DNA from: Actinomycetes bacterium
Lineage (GTDB): Bacteria; Actinomycetota; Actinomycetes; Propionibacteriales; Nocardioidaceae
Direction of reading: 5' to 3'
NCBI GenBank assembly: GCA_023460975.1
Contig: JAEWOG010000007.1
Coordinates: 1 to 43,703 of the forward strand
DNA: 43,703 nucleotides
Part shown: piece by piece, positions 8,902 through 17,014 of the stretch
Position numbering within the stretch: position 1 is the stretch's first letter
Layout of the letters: each line of letters begins with the position of its first letter
Translations under genes and position numbers: made by a program
Notes under the pieces: generated by a model
Seen by the model: the letters and a program-made list of their open reading frames with translations, nothing else
Databases searched by the model: none
What the model was told of the DNA's origin: nothing

Positions 8902-8917
<16 letters not shown>
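7790..8917 (-). CDS. Membrane-anchored surface protein of the haem-uptake operon, function unknown
   Basis: A 375-residue protein. GTG 8917 is preferred because GAAGGAG lies 5 nt before it; ATG 8905, which overlaps the hmuV stop as ATGA, is the alternative. It has a signal peptide (about 1-34), a beta-rich domain (35-200) containing a Cys pair (CRKVTC) and a GAHGVHN segment, a Pro/Ser/Thr spacer, a second Ig-like domain (about 235-325) and a C-terminal membrane helix with a basic tail (RRGLGGRRARA). The first domain recalls neocarzinostatin-type Ig-like folds; it shows no clear HtaA motif. Its position directly after hmuV and before two HtaA-domain genes argues for a role in haem capture. The histidines could be haem ligands, but this is a guess. 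Confidence 0.72.
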
Positions 8918-9701
<784 letters not shown>

Positions 9702-9705
<4 letters not shown>

Positions 9706-10763
9706 GCCCACCCTCCTGCCGAGCGACGGGCCGTACGCAGCAGCCAGAAGAAGACGGGCCCGCCGACCAGTGAGGTCAGCATGCCGATCGGCAGGTCCGC
9801 GTACGCGACGGCCGAGCGCGCGAACAGGTCCGCCAGCACCAGCAGGACGGCGCCGCCGAGCGCGCTGGCCGGGACCAGCGCCCGGTGCCCGGGGCCCACG
9901 ACCATCCGCATCAGGTGCGGAATGATCAGCCCGACGAAGGAAATGATGCCGGCGAAGGCCACGGCCGCGGCCGTCAGCACTGCCACCACGACGATGCAGA
10001 TGAGTCGCACCCGCTCGACGTCGACGCCCACGTGCCGTGCCCCGCGGTCCCCCAGGGCGAGCAGGTCGAGGTTGCGCGACATCACCAGGGCGCCGACCAG
10101 GCCAAGCCCCGCGACCACGGCGGTGACCACGACGTGGTCCGTACGGGACCCGTTGAGGCTGCCGAGCTGCCAGAACACGATCTCTTCGCGCGCGGCGGTG
10201 TCACCGAGGAACATCATGAACGCCAGCGCACCGCCGGCCATCGCGTTGATGGCGATGCCGGTGAGGACCAGGGTGACGACCTCCGTACGCCCGCCGTTGC
10301 GCGAGAGCAGGTAGACCGCCAGCGTGGTGATGAGTCCGCCGGCGAAGGCGGCGACGGCGACGGTCCAGGGGCCGAACGCGGTCAGGTCGAAGACGATGAC
10401 GGCCGCGGCGAGGACGGCGGCGCCGCTGGAGACGCCCACGACGCCGGGCTCGGCCAACGGGTTGCCGAAGACTCCCTGCATCACGGCCCCAGCTGCTCCC
10501 AGCGAGGCGCCCACGAGCACGGCCATCGCCACGCGCGGGAAGCGCACCTGCCACAGGGTTGCGTCGCCTTGGGGGTGGCTCGGCACCGGTCCCCAGTCGA
10601 GGCCGAGGTGGTGCAGCAGCGAGCCGACGACCTCTCCGGCCGGGATCTTCAGCTGCCCCGAGGCGGCGGCCCAGATCATGGCGATGACGAGCGTCGTCCC
10701 CAGCGTGCCCAGCACCATGGCGCGGTTGGACGCGGTCGGCTGCAGGGGCAGGCGCATGCTCAC
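9702..10763 (-). CDS. hmuU: Haem ABC transporter permease (FecCD family)
   Basis: A 353-residue FecCD-type permease starting at GTG 10763 with GGAGG 7 nt upstream; the GTG overlaps the hmuT stop (GTGA), and its own stop overlaps the hmuV ATG. About ten hydrophobic segments are seen. Family signatures include RFPRVAMAVLVGASLGAAGAVMQ near residue 75, NPLAEPGVVGVSSGAA, and the C-terminal coupling region GLIIPHLMRMVVGPGHR. It forms the membrane channel with HmuV and takes haem from HmuT. Siderophore or cobalamin permeases have the same fold; the neighbourhood decides for haem. Confidence 0.93.
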
Positions 10764-11860
10764 GAGAGCGCCTCCGGCGCCAGGATCGCCACCGCAAGTC
10801 CGTTGAGGACCTGGGCGGTGGCGGGGCCGTACCCCAGGATCAGGGAGTCGTCGATCGTGACGAATCGTTCATTCTCGCCCGCGGGGGTCTGGGCGAGGGC
10901 GGGCAGCTTTTCGAGCAGGCCGTCCACGCCTCCCGTGGACTCCAGGCCCTTGGTCATCATGACCACCAGTTCGGGCTGCGCGGCGACCAGGCCCTCGGCC
11001 GTGACGGGTCGCATGCCGGACCAGCCGATCTCCTCGGTCACGTCGTACCCGCCGGCGGCGTCGATGAGGTCGGTGGCGCCAGAGCCCTTGCCGAACATGT
11101 AGTAGACGTTCGCCGCTCCGCGCACGTAGAGGAACACGGTCCGCAACCGCTCGGACTCCGGCGGCGCGACGGCGGCGATGTCGGCCTGCATCTGGGTGAT
11201 CTCGGAGTCCGTACGCGCGGCGAGGTCGGCGCCCGCCTCGCTGACGCCGAGCGCGGCGGCGACCATCTCGGTGATCTCGGAGACGTTGTCGAGGTTGCGG
11301 CTCGAGTCGACCACGACGACGGGGATGCCGGCGTCGCGCATCTGCAGAATGACGTCCCACGGACCGAGCGAGGTGTCGGTGATGATGAGCGTGGGGTCCA
11401 GCTCGAGCAGCGCCTCGGCGTTGAGGTCGTGGCCCTGGCCGGTCACCAGCGGCAGGTCGTCGGCCTCGGCGAACTGCGTCGACAGGTCGCGGCCCACCAG
11501 CGAGTCCCCCATGCCGAGCTCGAAGACGGTGCGCGAGAGGGTGCCGTACAGGTCGAGGGCCAGCACGCGCGAGGTGTCGGTGACCGTGACCTTGGTGCCC
11601 TGGGCGTCGGTCAGCGTGACGGGAAGCGACGGCTGCGGCGCGTCGGCGACGGGGTCGATCGGGTCGTCGACCTCGACGGTGACCTGTCCGGTGAAGGCGC
11701 GCGGGTCCTCAGCGACGTCGACCTCGGAGAGCGCGGGAGCGACGGTCCCTTCGGCCACGCCGCCCTTCTCGCTTCCCTCGCTCGCGCCCCCGCAGGCGGC
11801 GAGGAGCAGGACGAGCGCCGCACAGACGAGCAGGCTCAGGGAAGGGCGGGGGCTGGGCAC
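10760..11860 (-). CDS. hmuT: Haem-binding lipoprotein of the HmuTUV transporter
   Basis: A 366-residue protein. GTG 11860 is chosen because GGAG lies 7 nt upstream and it yields a compact lipoprotein signal: basic/Pro-rich N-terminus, hydrophobic core and lipobox LAAC with Cys23. An upstream in-frame ATG would add a 30-residue extension unlike a signal. The mature part has an acidic region, a short N-terminal Ig-like piece (LPVTLTDAQGTKVTVT) and a class III periplasmic-binding fold (VLALDLYG..., DLNAEALLELDPTLIITD..., MRPVTAEGLVAAQPELVVMM). It is anchored to the outer membrane face and delivers haem to HmuU. Candidate iron boxes lie 77-115 nt upstream. Confidence 0.9.
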   Translation of the reverse strand: MPSPRPSLSLLVCAALVLLLAACGGASEGSEKGGVAEGTVAPALSEVDVAEDPRAFTGQVTVEVDDPIDPVADAPQPSLPVTLTDAQGTKVTVTDTSRVLALDLYGTLSRTVFELGMGDSLVGRDLSTQFAEADDLPLVTGQGHDLNAEALLELDPTLIITDTSLGPWDVILQMRDAGIPVVVVDSSRNLDNVSEITEMVAAALGVSEAGADLAARTDSEITQMQADIAAVAPPESERLRTVFLYVRGAANVYYMFGKGSGATDLIDAAGGYDVTEEIGWSGMRPVTAEGLVAAQPELVVMMTKGLESTGGVDGLLEKLPALAQTPAGENERFVTIDDSLILGYGPATAQVLNGLAVAILAPEALS

Positions 11861-11936
11861 GAGGGTTCTCCGGGGAAGTCGAGAGGCGTTGTCCGCCCGG
11901 CGTCCGGGCACAGTCGATCGAACCGAACACCCGAGA

Positions 11937-11975
11937 CGAAGTAAGCCCACACTAACTTAGGGAAGCCTTTCTTTG
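11937..11975 (-). promoter_or_regulatory. Candidate paired DtxR/IdeR iron boxes upstream of hmuT
   Basis: Two degenerate 19-bp matches lie one base apart: 11957-11975 (TTAGGGAAGCCTTTCTTTG on the plus strand, about 12/19 to the DtxR/IdeR consensus) and 11937-11955 (TTAGTGTGGGCTTACTTCG on the minus strand, about 12/19). Each is weak alone; their adjacency in front of a haem-uptake operon raises the likelihood. Confidence 0.45.
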
Positions 11976-12024
11976 CACATCCGTGTCTCAGTGCGGACCA
12001 CGGGCCCGACGCGGCCCTCGGGGC

Positions 12025-12030
12025 TAGAGT
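12025..12030 (+). promoter_or_regulatory. Candidate -10 box for leaderless leader-peptide/TetR transcript
   Basis: TAGAGT lies 6 nt before GTG 12037, the start of a short open frame that ends just before the TetR gene. No convincing -35 element is visible. Confidence 0.5.
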
Positions 12031-12036
12031 GCCCTC

Positions 12037-12108
12037 GTGCTGATCGCTCCCCCTCGTCCGCCCTGCCGCGCCGGTTCCACCGCTCCTCACCGCGTCGCAG
12101 GTGCCTGA
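12037..12108 (+). CDS. Putative 23-codon leader peptide coupled to the TetR gene
   Basis: GTG 12037 opens a 23-residue frame (VLIAPPRPPCRAGSTAPHRV plus three residues) ending in TGA at 12106-12108, 2 nt before the TetR start GTG 12111. It has no ribosome-binding site but sits 6 nt after a TAGAGT box, so it could be translated from a leaderless mRNA. The TetR GTG itself has no Shine-Dalgarno sequence, so terminating ribosomes could re-initiate there. The peptide has no recognisable function; it contains one Cys and one His. It is an inference from spacing alone. Confidence 0.4.
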   Translation: MLIAPPRPPCRAGSTAPHRVAGA

Positions 12109-12110
12109 GC

Positions 12111-12686
12111 GTGCCCAAGATCAGCGCCGAGAGCCTCGGCGAGCACCGCGCGCAAGTCCAGCAGCGGATCTTCGACGCCTTCTCGCAGTTGATGAGCGAG
12201 CACAGCTTCGATGCGATCTCGATGGCCCAGATCGCCGCGCGGGCAGGGCTGGGGCGTACGGCGATCTACCACCACTTCCCCGACCGCGAGGCCGTCGTGG
12301 TGGCCTTCGCCTCGCACGAGACGAACAAGTACATCGAGCGCCTCACCGAGAACCTCGCCGTCGCCGATGACCCCGTGGAGAAGATGCGGCGCTACGTGCG
12401 CCACAACCTCGAGACGGGCGAGCAGTTCCACGTCGGACTCGCCCCCAAGCTGTACGGCCACCTCTCCCCCCAGTCGCTGGCCGCGATCCGCGAGCACGTG
12501 ATCGCGATCGAACTGGTGCTGGCCGAGATCCTGCGCAGCGGGCTGGCGTCCGGGCAGTTCACCTATGCCGACGAGGCCGCCACGATGACGCTGGTGCACG
12601 CCTGCCTGGGCCCGCGACACCTGCCCCACGAGGTCACCGAGGACTTCCTGCTCAGAGCCCTGGGCGCCCCCACCGCCGCTGGTTGA
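12111..12686 (+). CDS. TetR-family transcriptional regulator
   Basis: A 191-residue protein. GTG 12111 is the best start: it begins about 12 residues before helix 1, as usual for the family, although no ribosome-binding site is seen; the frame is open 46 codons further up. The HTH is at about residues 37-57 (MAQIAARAGLGRTAIYHHFPDRE). The C-terminal ligand domain has several His residues and the HACLGPRHLP segment. Its location between hmuT and the haem oxygenase suggests control of haem or iron genes, and the dyads at 12914-12950 are likely operator candidates. Its stop codon lies inside the first copy of an intergenic repeat. Confidence 0.87.
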   Translation: MPKISAESLGEHRAQVQQRIFDAFSQLMSEHSFDAISMAQIAARAGLGRTAIYHHFPDREAVVVAFASHETNKYIERLTENLAVADDPVEKMRRYVRHNLETGEQFHVGLAPKLYGHLSPQSLAAIREHVIAIELVLAEILRSGLASGQFTYADEAATMTLVHACLGPRHLPHEVTEDFLLRALGAPTAAG

Positions 12687-12854
12687 GCCTGTCGCTGGTT
12701 GAGCCTGTCGAAACCCGCGCCTCCCCCGCTGGTTGAGCTTGTCGAAACCGCGCCTCCCCCGCTGGTTGAGCTTGTCGAAACCCGCGTCTCGACAGGCTCG
12801 ACGAACGACGAACCCGTCGAAACCACCCCAACGCTGGTTGAGCTTGTCGAAACC
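12679..12854 (+). repeat. Cluster of five dispersed-type repeats (CTGGTTGAGC(C/T)TGTCGAAAC family)
   Basis: Four full 21-bp copies of the unit CTGGTTGAGCTTGTCGAAAC+C (12695-12715, 12729-12749, 12762-12782, 12834-12854), a truncated first copy (12679-12694) and a partial inverted copy near 12787-12800 (CTCGACAGGCTCGACGAAC). They fill most of the gap between the TetR and hmuO genes. I recall such GGTTGAG..GTCGAAACC elements as dispersed intergenic repeats in actinobacterial genomes. The first copy provides the final Ala-Gly-stop of the TetR gene. Confidence 0.8.
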
Positions 12855-12874
12855 ACGAACGATGAACCCGCCCC

Positions 12875-12893
12875 CAGAGTTAGGCAATCCTAA
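12875..12893 (+). promoter_or_regulatory. Candidate DtxR/IdeR iron box upstream of hmuO
   Basis: CAGAGTTAGGCAATCCTAA matches about 13/19 of the DtxR/IdeR consensus, with the core TTAGGC-AA-TCCTAA intact. It lies just upstream of the proposed hmuO promoter. Confidence 0.55.
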
Positions 12894-12901
12894 GATCGGA
12901 C

Positions 12902-12931
12902 TTGCCAAGAGGCCTGACACGTTGTCAGAAT
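12902..12931 (+). promoter_or_regulatory. Candidate hmuO promoter
   Basis: TTGCCA (12902-12907) and CAGAAT (12926-12931), 18 bp apart, form a plausible sigma-70-type promoter about 50 nt before the hmuO start. The -10 overlaps the dyad operators. Confidence 0.45.
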
Positions 12932-12950
12932 GATTCTGACAACCAGTCAG
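12914..12950 (+). promoter_or_regulatory. Tandem dyad operator, CTGACA-N3-TGTCAG twice
   Basis: CTGACA-cgt-TGTCAG (12914-12928) and CTGACA-acc-AGTCAG (12936-12950) are two 15-bp inverted repeats whose starts are 22 bp apart, close to two helical turns. Between them they also form a 21-bp palindrome (12922-12942, 10-bp arms around one base). Two TetR dimers on the same DNA face would fit. Confidence 0.65.
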
Positions 12951-12984
12951 TTCATTTCTCGGAAGACCTCCTCAGGAGTCCCCC

Positions 12985-13653
12985 ATGACCGCAGTCGACG
13001 CCACCGCTGAGACCGTCCCGCTGTCCACCGCGATGCGCGAGGGTTCGCGTGCCCAGCACGACGACGCCGAATCGGCCAGCTTCATCTCCGAGCTCATGGG
13101 CGGCAAGCTGACCGAGGCCGCGTACGTCAACTACCTCTCCGCTCTCGCCCCCGTCTACGAGGCCCTCGAGGAGACCGCCCGCTCCGCCGCGACGGACCCG
13201 CTCATCGCCCGCCTCTTCGACGCCGACCTCGAGCGCCACCCCTCGATCGTGGCCGACATCGAGGCCTGGCGCACCGGCGCTCCCGAGGAGGACCTGTACG
13301 AGGGCCGCGCCACCCGCGCGTACGTCGACGCCATCCGTGCGACCGCCACCAACCCGGTCCGCCTGGTCGCGCACCTCTACACCCGCTACCTGGGCGATCT
13401 CTCCGGCGGTCTGGCCATCGGCCGCATCCTCGACCGCGACTTCTCCCGCAACGGCTCGGGCCTCTCGTTCTACGAGTTCGCCAGCATTGCCAAGCCCAAG
13501 GTCTACAAGGACGACTACCGCGCCGCCCTCGACGCGCTCCCCCTCGACGAGGGCCAGCGTGCCGAGGTCGTGGCCGAGGTGCAGGCGGCGTTCAGCCACA
13601 ACCAGGCCGTCTTCGCCGAGCTCGGCGAGCACCTGGACCAGTTCCGCCGCTGA
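12985..13653 (+). CDS. hmuO: Haem oxygenase (biliverdin-producing)
   Basis: A 222-residue protein; ATG 12985 has CAGGAG about 6 nt upstream. It matches the HmuO/HO-1 fold: the proximal haem ligand is His25 in SRAQHDDAE, and the distal helix is LYTRYLGDLSGGLAIG, with the Gly residues that let O2 bind. Lys/Arg residues near FYEFASIAKPKVYKDDYR would contact haem propionates. It opens haem to biliverdin, CO and Fe2+ in the cytosol, using an external reductase that is not encoded nearby. It is the catabolic end of the adjacent haem-import genes, and it has its own regulated promoter. Confidence 0.94.
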   Translation: MTAVDATAETVPLSTAMREGSRAQHDDAESASFISELMGGKLTEAAYVNYLSALAPVYEALEETARSAATDPLIARLFDADLERHPSIVADIEAWRTGAPEEDLYEGRATRAYVDAIRATATNPVRLVAHLYTRYLGDLSGGLAIGRILDRDFSRNGSGLSFYEFASIAKPKVYKDDYRAALDALPLDEGQRAEVVAEVQAAFSHNQAVFAELGEHLDQFRR

Positions 13654-13689
13654 CGCGACCGGCGGTGCGCGGGTGTCACCGCGGCGCGC

Positions 13690-13695
13690 TAGCGT
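13690..13695 (+). promoter_or_regulatory. Candidate -10 box for leaderless sugar-phosphate mutase transcript
   Basis: TAGCGT ends 6 nt before ATG 13702, with no ribosome-binding site between. Confidence 0.55.
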
Positions 13696-13701
13696 GCGTG
13701 C

Positions 13702-15357
13702 ATGACGCCCGACACCGCCGCCCTCGTCTCCCTCGCCGAAGCCTGGCTCGCCGAGGACCCCGACCCGCACACGCGCGGGGAGTTGCAGGGCGTCATCGAC
13801 CGGGTCCGCGCCGGCGCCGAGGATGAGGTCGTCGACCTGGCGGACCGCTTCGCGGGCACCTTGGAGTTCGGCACCGCCGGCCTGCGCGGCGCGCTGGGGG
13901 CTGGCCCCAACCGGATGAACCGGGTCGTGGTCATCCGCGCCGCAGCCGGTCTCGCCGCCCACCTCATCTCCGAGGGTCACGCGGGCGGCCGCGTCGTCAT
14001 TGGTTTCGACGCCCGCCACAACTCCGACGTCTTCGCCCGCGACACCGCCGAGGTCATGACGGGCGCGGGACTGCAGGCAGTCGTCATGCCTCGACCGCTG
14101 CCGACGCCCGTCCTCGCGTACGCCATCCGCGACCTCGACTGCGTGGCCGGGGTGATGGTCACAGCGAGCCACAACCCGCCCCAGGACAACGGCTACAAGG
14201 TCTACCTCGGCGACGGCTCACAGATCGTTCCGCCCGCCGACGCCGAGATTGCCGCCCACATCGCCGCCGTCGGCGCCTTGGCGGGCGTGCCGCGGGGGGA
14301 TGGCGGCACGGTCGTCGACGAGTCGGTCCTGGAGTCCTACATCGCGACCATCGCCGCTCTTGCGGGCGACGGTCCGCGCGACCTGCAGACCGTCTACACC
14401 CCGCTGCACGGCGTGGGCGGCGTGACCGTCGAGCGGGTCCTCACCGCCGCTGGCTTCCCCGCTCCGCACGTGGTCGACCAGCAGCACCAGCCCGATCCCG
14501 AGTTCCCGACGGTCGCCTTCCCCAACCCCGAGGAGGCGGGCGCCATGGACCTCGCCATGGCGTTGGCGCAGGAGACGGGGGCCGACATCGTGGTGGCCAA
14601 CGATCCCGACGCCGACCGGTGCGCGGTCGCCGTGCCGGGCCCGCACGGCTGGCGGATGCTGCGCGGCGACGAGGTGGGCGTGCTGTTGGCCCACCACCTG
14701 CTCAGCACGGGCCGCACGGGCGTCTTCGCCAACTCGATCGTGTCTTCCACGTGGCTGTCCAAGCTCGCTGCTGCCGCGGGCCAGCCGCACGTCGAGACGC
14801 TGACCGGCTTCAAGTGGATCGGTCGCGTCGACGGCCTGGCGTTCGGGTACGAGGAGGCGCTGGGCTATTGCGTCGACCCGGCGCACGTGAAGGACAAGGA
14901 CGGCGTCTCGGCGCTGCTGCTGGTGTGCGAGCTCGCGGCCCTCGCCAAGTCGGAGGGCCGCACCCTCATCGACGTCCTCGACGATCTGGCCACCGAGCAC
15001 GGCCTGCACGCCACCGATCAGGTCTCCGTACGATTCGCCGACCTGGCCGAGATTCCCGCCACGATGCAGCGTCTGCGCGCCGCGCCCGTCGCGACGCTCG
15101 GCGGGCTGGACGTCCTCGCGGTCGACGACCTGTCCCTGGGCTCGGCCGACCTGCCTCCGACCGACGGCCTGCGCTACCACCTCGCTGAGGGGGCGCGCAT
15201 GATCGTGCGTCCCAGCGGCACCGAGCCCAAGGTGAAGTGCTACCTCGAGGTCGTCGTCGGGGTGGACGAGGAGGGCGGTGTCGACGCCGCCCGCATCGCG
15301 GCCGCCGGGAGGCTCGACGCGATCGCGGCCGACTTCAAGCGGGCCGCTGGCCTCTGA
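13702..15357 (+). CDS. Phospho-sugar mutase (phosphomannomutase/phosphoglucomutase/phosphopentomutase superfamily)
   Basis: A 551-residue alpha-D-phosphohexomutase. Active-site phosphoserine Ser156 lies in TASHNPPQDNGYK; the Mg2+ loop is DPDADR (Asp301, 303, 305), the sugar-binding loop GYEEALGY and the phosphate-binding loop RPSGTEPKVK. Length and motifs match the PGM2/PmmB group, several members of which act on pentose 1-phosphates. With PNP, DeoA and DeoC nearby, conversion of (deoxy)ribose 1-phosphate to the 5-phosphate is the most attractive role; this is inference, and it might instead be a hexose enzyme. It converges with the next gene, 12 bp apart. Confidence 0.9.
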   Translation: MTPDTAALVSLAEAWLAEDPDPHTRGELQGVIDRVRAGAEDEVVDLADRFAGTLEFGTAGLRGALGAGPNRMNRVVVIRAAAGLAAHLISEGHAGGRVVIGFDARHNSDVFARDTAEVMTGAGLQAVVMPRPLPTPVLAYAIRDLDCVAGVMVTASHNPPQDNGYKVYLGDGSQIVPPADAEIAAHIAAVGALAGVPRGDGGTVVDESVLESYIATIAALAGDGPRDLQTVYTPLHGVGGVTVERVLTAAGFPAPHVVDQQHQPDPEFPTVAFPNPEEAGAMDLAMALAQETGADIVVANDPDADRCAVAVPGPHGWRMLRGDEVGVLLAHHLLSTGRTGVFANSIVSSTWLSKLAAAAGQPHVETLTGFKWIGRVDGLAFGYEEALGYCVDPAHVKDKDGVSALLLVCELAALAKSEGRTLIDVLDDLATEHGLHATDQVSVRFADLAEIPATMQRLRAAPVATLGGLDVLAVDDLSLGSADLPPTDGLRYHLAEGARMIVRPSGTEPKVKCYLEVVVGVDEEGGVDAARIAAAGRLDAIAADFKRAAGL

Positions 15358-15369
15358 GCACGACGGCCC

Positions 15370-15951
15370 TCACACCAGGGCGGTGAAGATCAGCAGGACG
15401 ACACCGGCGCCGAGCGCGGCGATCGGCGCGAGGTCGATGCTGCGCTGGGCGCGCAGGGCGACCTGCTCTGCGGACCCGCGGCGGATGCCCGCGCGTTCGC
15501 GTGCCTGGATGGCCAGGTCCCTGATCCGGTCCTCCACGTACGTCGGGTAGTCCACCTCGGCGCTCTTGGGCTCCTTGCCGGGCCGGGGGCGTACGACCAG
15601 TCGGCGCCACGAGCGGCCCACCACCGAGGAGACGTAGCGCTTGTCCCCCACTCGTACGGCCAGCATCTGACGCAGCGCCAGCTCCTCGATGCCTGCCAAC
15701 GGCAGGGACAGGGTGGTGACCATGCCGCGCATCACCAGGTCGGTGCTCGTCACCCACAGCGCGGGGCGAAGCATCGACGCCCACGCGAGCACGCCGACCA
15801 CGACGAACATCCCGGTCACCCAGGGAGCGAAGTTGTCCGGCCCCTCGACGACACCGGCTCCGGCCATCACGGCACACACCACGACGGTGAGGACCCCAGT
15901 GATCCGACCGTTGGTGGCGCTGAAGCGCTCCACCTCGTCCTTGCCACTCAT
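15370..15951 (-). CDS. Small membrane protein with PH-like domain
   Basis: A 193-residue protein starting at ATG 15951 with GAGGGAG 9 nt upstream; in-frame starts farther up lie in the region that carries the deoC promoter. It has two N-terminal membrane helices (about 14-35 and 38-56), a cytosolic bacterial PH-like (bPH) domain (TDLVMRGMVTTLSLPLAGIEELALRQMLAVRVGDKRY, split here only in description), a basic stretch, and a C-terminal membrane helix ending LLIFTALV. Function unknown. It lies between two plus-strand salvage genes and is transcribed towards the mutase gene. Confidence 0.72.
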   Translation of the reverse strand: MSGKDEVERFSATNGRITGVLTVVVCAVMAGAGVVEGPDNFAPWVTGMFVVVGVLAWASMLRPALWVTSTDLVMRGMVTTLSLPLAGIEELALRQMLAVRVGDKRYVSSVVGRSWRRLVVRPRPGKEPKSAEVDYPTYVEDRIRDLAIQARERAGIRRGSAEQVALRAQRSIDLAPIAALGAGVVLLIFTALV

Positions 15952-16010
15952 TGCCGCGAACTCCCTCTGCTGCGCGCCGGCTGCGATTCCGTCCGGCATC
16001 GCGGCAACCC

Positions 16011-16016
16011 TATGCT
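16011..16016 (+). promoter_or_regulatory. Candidate -10 box for leaderless deoC transcript
   Basis: TATGCT ends 6 nt before GTG 16023. The only purine-rich sequence between is GGGG immediately before the start, too close for a ribosome-binding site. Confidence 0.6.
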
Positions 16017-16022
16017 GGGGCG

Positions 16023-17003
16023 GTGACGACCACTTCTGCCTCAACGGCGAGCGCAGGTGCTCTGGCCGACCACACCAGGTCGGACTCCTCGCTGCGCCGC
16101 TTCCTCCACGGCCTTCCCGGCGTCGACCAGGTGGGCGCCGAAGCCCGCGCTGCCGGCCTCGGGACTCGATCGATCAAGACCACCTCGAAGGCGTACGCGC
16201 TCGACCTCGCGATCCGCATGGTCGACCTGACCACGCTCGAGGGTGCCGACACCAGTGGCAAGGTCCGCGCTCTGGCCAACAAGGCCCTGCGCCCCGACCC
16301 TGCCGACCCGTCCTGCCCGCAGACCGCGGCCGTGTGTGTCTACCCGGACATGGTCGCCACGGCGAAGGAGGTCGTGGGCGACTCGGGTGTCAACGTCGCG
16401 GCGGTCGCGACCGCGTTCCCCAGCGGGCGTGCGGCGATGGACATCAAGCTCGCCGACACCCGTGACGCCGTCGAGGCCGGGGCCGACGAGATCGACATGG
16501 TCATCGACCGTGGCGCGTTCCTTTCGGGCCGCTACCTGCAGGTCTTCGAGGAGATCGCAGCCGTACGCGAGGCGTGTGCGCGCCCTGACGGCACGGAGGC
16601 GCACCTCAAGGTCATCTTCGAGACCGGCGAGCTGCAGACCTACGACAACGTCCGTCGCGCATCGTGGCTGGCCATGATGGCCGGCGGCCACTTCATCAAG
16701 ACCTCCACCGGCAAGGTGCAGCCGGCAGCCACGCTCCCGGTCACCCTGGTGATGCTGGAGGCCGTGCGCGACTACCGGGCCCTGACTGGCGAGATGATCG
16801 GCGTGAAGCCGGCGGGCGGGATCCGTACGGCCAAGGACGCCATCAAGTACCTCGTGATGGTCAACGAGGTCGCTGGTCCGGACTGGCTCGACCCCGACTG
16901 GTTCCGCTTCGGCGCTTCGACGCTGCTCAACGACCTGCTCATGCAGCGCACGAAGATGACGACCGGCCGCTACTCCGGCCCCGACTACTTCACCCTGGAC
17001 TGA
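16023..17003 (+). CDS. deoC: Deoxyribose-phosphate aldolase
   Basis: A 326-residue class I aldolase starting at GTG 16023 (the frame is open upstream but overlaps the divergent gene's leader). The catalytic residues are in place: Asp158 (EIDMVID), Schiff-base Lys226 (HFIKTSTGK) and Lys262 (GVKPAGGIR). It cleaves 2-deoxyribose 5-phosphate to glyceraldehyde 3-phosphate and acetaldehyde in the cytosol. The roughly 40-residue N-terminal extension and overall length fit the long DeoC subgroup. The following two aldehyde dehydrogenase genes, 11 nt downstream, would consume the acetaldehyde. Confidence 0.95.
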   Translation: MTTTSASTASAGALADHTRSDSSLRRFLHGLPGVDQVGAEARAAGLGTRSIKTTSKAYALDLAIRMVDLTTLEGADTSGKVRALANKALRPDPADPSCPQTAAVCVYPDMVATAKEVVGDSGVNVAAVATAFPSGRAAMDIKLADTRDAVEAGADEIDMVIDRGAFLSGRYLQVFEEIAAVREACARPDGTEAHLKVIFETGELQTYDNVRRASWLAMMAGGHFIKTSTGKVQPAATLPVTLVMLEAVRDYRALTGEMIGVKPAGGIRTAKDAIKYLVMVNEVAGPDWLDPDWFRFGASTLLNDLLMQRTKMTTGRYSGPDYFTLD

Positions 17004-17014
17004 GGGGCTCACAG

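Noticed and set aside
13647..13671. CCGCCG/CGGCGG inverted repeat at the hmuO stop as a terminator
   Set aside because: Only six pairs with a 10-nt loop overlapping the stop codon; too weak in GC-rich DNA to call.
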